In this document: positions 59,127 to 64,000 of the stretch, in pieces | How positions within the stretch are numbered: position 1 is the first letter of the stretch | Layout: every line of letters starts with the position of its first letter | From: Acanthaster planci | Taxonomy: Eukaryota > Echinodermata > Asteroidea > Valvatida > Acanthasteridae | Reading direction: 5' to 3' | DNA length: 64,000 bases | Assembly: GCF_001949145.1 (NCBI RefSeq) | Contig: NW_019091366.1 | Location: forward strand, 1,548,799-1,612,798 | Made by a program: the position numbers and the translations under genes | Notes under the pieces: generated by a model | Database searches by the model: none | Told to the model about the DNA's origin: nothing | What the model saw: only the letters and a program-made list of their open reading frames with translations

Positions 59127-62100
59127 AGCCGAAGCCGCACAATGAATTCTTGCATGTATCTGTTTATCAACCCGGAATTATTTCGCCGTGAAAAATAAGA
59201 AAATCGACTTCCTACGAAATAGCTGTTTCGTTTTCCGGGTCTGGACACGGCTATTCAGCCGAGACAATCCCAAAATTATCCTCCTATTATTTTATCTGTC
59301 TCTACTTTTTAAATTTATCCTGTAATTAAAGACGAAGTACTTTGTGGGGTAACCTGTGAGATGAGGTAAGACTTACGGAGGTTGCTAGAGACCCTTTCCC
59401 TGAAAATATGCCCTTATTCAGAGCTCTTTCTCGTTTGATTATCGTCTTCTTACCTAGGTATGTGGGTGGAAGATAAACGTTTATCCATGTGGTTTCGCAT
59501 TTGCTGAATGTCTCTGACAGTTTGTCCGATACGCAGCATTTCTGGAGAATGTCATATTCATATTTCTTAACAACTTAACAGCATGAAACGTGCAATAGGT
59601 ACAAAGGCTATGAGGTTATATCGGAAGCGAAAGATTCGTGCGATAACATCACTTTCTGTTAGAAAAACGTTACACGGGTATGTACGCCCCGTAGGCGTGG
59701 CGATTTTCTAAAATAACGTGAGTGGGACGACGGCGAAAAAATTGAATAGTTTGTAGCTGTTTTCACCACTAAAATAAACTTACAAAAAGGTCATTCAACT
59801 TTTCCTCCACTTAAAAAAATTGTAAAAAGTTGCAATATTTTCCCTTCCATTTTCCCAAAAGGACTGCTTTCTGCGTTCTTGTAAAGAGGGAGTCGTGAAC
59901 GTCAATATCTGTTGCACTCCTTTCACAAGACGAAGCATACCCAGGAGAAAAACACGAAAGGGCAGAGGAGTAACTAAGGACCTTGGTCCCGGGAAAAATA
60001 AGAAAATATTGTTTGCTATTTGCAGAAACAGTCAGGTGCTAAATAATGTTTTCGGCAAAGGCATTAAAAGCAGACACTAAATGAAGTATTTGCAGACTCA
60101 GTACTCAAGGGAGCAAGTGGAACATTTGATCGTAGTTGACGTGGTTAGACGGATGAGGTGAAATTTATGGCTTCCTTTGTGAAGCTTCTGATTTGAAAAA
60201 CAAGCTTAGTACGTGTAAAGGAACTTTAAAAGTGTAAAGGGAATTCAGAATCTGAATTACTGCATCACTTTTTTTAGTAACGTGGTCAAGGGAATGTTGA
60301 TCACAAGCTCCCGATTGACTTTACATGCTTCAGAAACGAACGCTGACAAAAGCAAGAAGTAACATGATGTTCAATTATGTCCAAAATTAGAGATTTACTG
60401 GGAAATATTATTACTCATGTCACGAATTTGAGTGAGTCAAAGTGAGTCCTCGCTCCTGCATGCAAATTCCCGGGTCAGACAAAAATAATGTTCCCTCGAT
60501 TGTACTTTATGGTGGGATGAATCATGCTTGTGCCAACCATGGAAAGTAAAAATCACCTGGTACTTGCTATTGTGCCCAAAAGCCACAAGCCACATTTTTC
60601 CGTGTTCAGTTTTTAGCCTTGGTGAACCGCCTCTGCTAACCGTGGCAGTTGATCACATCTGTGGGTGGTTGTATTCTAAAGTTACCCCTGTTTTCCATTC
60701 CCATCATGTTCCTTCTTTCTTCAGGTGGATTGCACAGGCTAGAGGAATATTGTTAGAACATAAATGAAGTGCACTGAGCTGTGAATTACGACAACTGCAA
60801 AGAAACAAAATCGTTGTTATACAAACAAACACAACACAAACAATAAAACCAACCTCAAGTAAATATGCACCCCACATACACGGGCTTTCAAAATCAAATA
60901 TTTCAGTAAATTACAGTACATTAAGAGACCTAAAGCATATTAAATCTATTTTAATCGTTTTTAATCGATTTGATTTCAATGCTGCAAAATGTCAAGGGAG
61001 AATGTCAAGACATCAGGTCATGTTACAAATGGTGCGCTCTTCGGCCTCCCATCAACGTAAGTGTGACAAGTGACAAAGTAAGGGTATTTTAGTGTCACGC
61101 GCTCAATCTTGGAGTTTCGATATCGGTAAGCTTTGTAAGCAGTAAGCACGTTTTCGAGTGTCCCTCGCCTCCCAATAATTTTTCCTTCTTGTTAATTAAG
61201 ACCGGCAAATAGCCACCTCCCTGCATGGAAACAAGGAAATGAACTTCTGAAAAAAGAACGGAGCTACTGTGTCTTGCTGCCGACAAAACTGGCTACCAAA
61301 GTGGGCTGTGCTGTAAGCACATTTCCTAGAATCTGATGATATCATAAGTAATTTCCCGTTGGAAAAACTTCTCTTTTCATGACTATAAAGACTACTGAAG
61401 AGTGTTCTTTCATCAAGATGCAGCCATCATCGTCATGCTTAAGGGAATCAAAATGACGCTAGGATAGCCGAATTCCCAATGTTGCTGCGAAATAAAATAC
61501 CCCATCTCAATGCAAAAAATAAATAAATAAATAACTGAGCCTTGTGTATGCTGATAGCATTCAATATGAACACACGCAGGATCCTGAGTTCACTGGCGGA
61601 TCTTCAGGTTGGCTGTTGCTCTGCCAATAATAGGAAATTGAAACCAGTAACGATGAAACCCTTGGGCCCGCCCGCTCCCCTGCAAGTTAATGCACCTCGT
61701 CTTCTCAAATGATCGAATACTTGCACATAAGATATTAACTTCAAAGGGGGAGCTTACACGCCCAACACCTCAAATAGTATGCCGTTCACCAACATTGTTT
61801 TTTGCGTCCATACTCCCATCCAACGAATTTTACCTTAAGCCAGAAGGCTACACACAGCGCCACAGGTGCAGCGTAGTACTCTGTGAACCTACAATTAGAA
61901 TAGATCTTTCCCCGGGAACAAATTAAACTCCTACGTGTCGGCATCAGTCCTCCATACAAATTTTAAATCAAGGTTATTTCACAGATAACATAATACGGAA
62001 GAGCTATAATATAATCCCTACGCATGCTTGTATATCGCATCGAAACCCAAACGAAATCACTTTCGTCCCGTGTCTGCGTGGATGGCGAAAATCACGCAAG

Positions 62101-63562
62101 TGCGTTGTTAGACTCTCTCTCTCTTTCTCACAGGAATTTTTTTATGAATGAGTTTGAAATAAACCCAAGCGAACACAAACTGCTTGAGCGACATCCCATT
62201 CCTATTGAAGATAGAAAGAGATCTTTTTTGACAATTTCTTTTCAGCAGGAGGTTACAGCAACCAGTATTTACCCCTTGGAAAACACAAAGAGTCCTTTTT
62301 CACCTGAGTTTGTATACACATTCATATCGTGGACCTATAACAATAGGGGACAATGGGCCTCACGGTTTCCGAAGAGTCCACAGTTGGAAAACGTGTACAA
62401 AATATAGGCCTATGGGAGGTCTTCCGAAAAAGTTAAAGCATGAACAAAAGAGGAACAATAGGGAGTCCACGATTGAAGGCGTTTACACACTTGGGTGTGT
62501 GTGTGTAGGGTGCTCTAAAGACTATGATGGGAGCAGGAGAGGGCGGAAGGAAACCTGAATAGATTTTCGAATATTTGCCATCCCGGACAAAGAATGGCCT
62601 CAAATGAAAGAACACACATCCACCCTTGTTTTACACACGAAGTGTGGACACTCCTTTGTTGGCCTGTGGTTAAGACAAATGCTCCTTTTTCTCCCACTAG
62701 GATAACTCCTTCGAGTTGGATTTTTGATGATGATTTTTCTGGACTGTTCCTCTTCATTTTGCCACGGATAACTTTGACCCCAAAATGCCTCTGAAACTGG
62801 TTTTCAGAGAGGGGAAAACATTGTATGGAGCGTGCAAGTCCACACAACGACATCGCACCCTGCATTATGTGGACTTCGTTTGTACAGAAGTCCACACTAT
62901 GTATGACACACCTATATACCCCCTATGATTGGACAAAAATAATGGACAAGTGATTCATTTACTTTCGTGGCAGTTCCGTGCATCTTCTGGGGAATCATTA
63001 AGTTCGTGTATGAATTACAAATTATTTTATTTAACGATGCAGGACAAGTCTTTCATATTCCTGTCTTATCTGCGTTGTCTGGATTGACCATTTGCAAATA
63101 GCCAGTGGCGCGTCGTCGCCCTAACGATTGGCAAGGCACTTTTTCTGTATGCGCGTTTTCAGTACGCTGGAGACTATAGGCGTACCCGAATCTTTATCGG
63201 TGATCTCACGTTGGTTCACCAACACCAGAACCCGCCTAATGAATAGAGCGGACTGGCGTTGTGATCACTGATCGAGATCCAGATCCATGTGAAACAAACA
63301 GGCCCGTAGTGTTCTGTAATGAACCAGCATATTCAGTATTTCAAAAGGGCTATAGGTCCTTCGGGAGCGAAGCCCGAGTGTGATAGGCGCTTGGCCCGCG
63401 GATATCGCCTGCGCGGATGACCTCATACGCGCGTGTTATCTTAATACTCTGTATGTTGAACAATTTAAACTTTTACTTTACTCAAGCACAATCATCTTGA
63501 ACAAAGTTTGTGTGAAGACCTGAAGTATATCGGTTATTCTATAAATTGGGGGTCCATCTTTT
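59127..63562. other. Upstream flank of gene C with no recognised gene
   Basis: Contains (AAAT)n near 61518-61534 and (CT)n near 62114-62128. A 127-codon + frame at 62024-62407 follows the (CT)n tract, which imitates an acceptor; I do not recognise it. TGAGTCA, an AP-1 site, occurs at about 60433. Confidence 0.45.
59454..59541 (-). CDS. Possible extra upstream exon of gene C
   Basis: Acceptor TTCTCCAG, donor AG|GTAAGA. It encodes ML-RIGQTVRDIQQMRNHMDK and then RLSSTHIP, and joins in frame (phase 2) to an acceptor just before the gene C ATG, which would put 29 residues before the signal peptide. The TATA box at 59030 argues that it is not needed. It may be an alternative first exon or chance. 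Confidence 0.22.
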
Positions 63563-63736
63563 GTGTTCCAGGCCTGTCACATCTGACGTATGATTCTGTA
63601 AGTTCAGAGCACATTTTCTAATGTCCAAGAGTGATGAATTAATGCAAATTACCTGCCATCAAAAAATAAACAGTTTGAAATCAATTTCAGTGATATTTCC
63701 ATGTCAAATTACACAAATCAGGTGTAACAAGGACAC
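63563..63736. mobile_element. MITE with GTGTCCC-type ends, copy 2
   Basis: Matches 28243-28408 along its length, with a worn left end (GTGTTCCAGGCCTGTCACATC). Confidence 0.65.
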
Positions 63737-64000
63737 AAAAAGTGACACATTTGGACCCTGAATTTATAGAATTATTCAATGAATTATTATAATTATTATT
63801 AATCTTATTATTATTTTTCTATTTCTAGTAATGAAGCGGGCCGGGATTCGAACGAAGGCCGCAGAGGTGGAAGGCGATATCCTCCTTCCATCGCTGATGT
63901 ATTGTTTACTTTCAGAAATTGGATATTTTCTTCATGGACAAGTTGCTTGTCTGGCAGCTATGATGAATATTTGGACAATTTTCCCGAATTTGTTTACGTA
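63737..64000. other. Right edge: AT-rich tract, B-box-like site and possible exon start
   Basis: (ATT)n lies near 63780-63815, and a minus-strand B-box-like GTTCGAATCCC near 63846-63856 has no clear A box. After the acceptor TTTACTTTCAG (ending 63916) one frame stays open to the window end (NWIFSSWTSCLSGSYDEY and on). That is too short to judge. Confidence 0.25.

Noticed and set aside
63829-63900. Possible minus-strand tRNA around GTTCGAATCCC
   Set aside because: The T arm looks fair but no acceptor stem, D arm or A box fits; at best a tRNA-derived relic.

Overview
This is intron-rich eukaryotic DNA, not bacterial: genes are split by GT/AG introns, there are TATA boxes and AATAAA signals, many small inverted-repeat transposon remnants, and one assembly gap (52220-52527). 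The very frequent palindrome TACATGTA, the fucose mutarotase gene and the cytokine-like genes fit an invertebrate animal, most likely a non-vertebrate deuterostome (echinoderm, hemichordate or cephalochordate). I cannot fix the species from sequence alone.

Layout. Positions 1-183 may be the last coding exon of a + strand gene entering from the left (unidentified). Positions 34034 to 4218 on the minus strand hold a complete six-exon fucose mutarotase gene (FUOM, 153 aa) with long introns full of repeats; I assembled it exon by exon from splice sites. From about 36 kb to 59 kb lies a cluster of three related genes that I assembled by matching splice sites, intron phases and protein pattern: gene A (+, 36974-38525, 206 aa), gene B (+, 41913-44956, 252 aa) and gene C (-, 58899-54128, 300 aa). 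Each encodes a predicted secreted protein with a signal peptide interrupted by a phase 1 intron and four predicted helices spread over phase 0 exons. The pattern is that of long-chain four-helix cytokines of the IL-6/CNTF/CLCF1 class.

How the genes relate. A and B are tandem paralogs with the same promoter pattern (a conserved AP-1 block 57-83 bp upstream of a TATA box) and AU-rich 3' regions with overlapping ATTTA motifs, as in unstable cytokine mRNAs. C is convergent to them, keeps one more intron (phases 1-0-0-0, the classical IL-6/growth hormone pattern) and has its own TATA box. This cluster is the main candidate for an undescribed system. FUOM is a housekeeping sugar enzyme with no evident functional link to it. 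The rest is introns, intergenic DNA and transposon debris, including an unusual foldback element with a tRNA-like core at 2872-3164.
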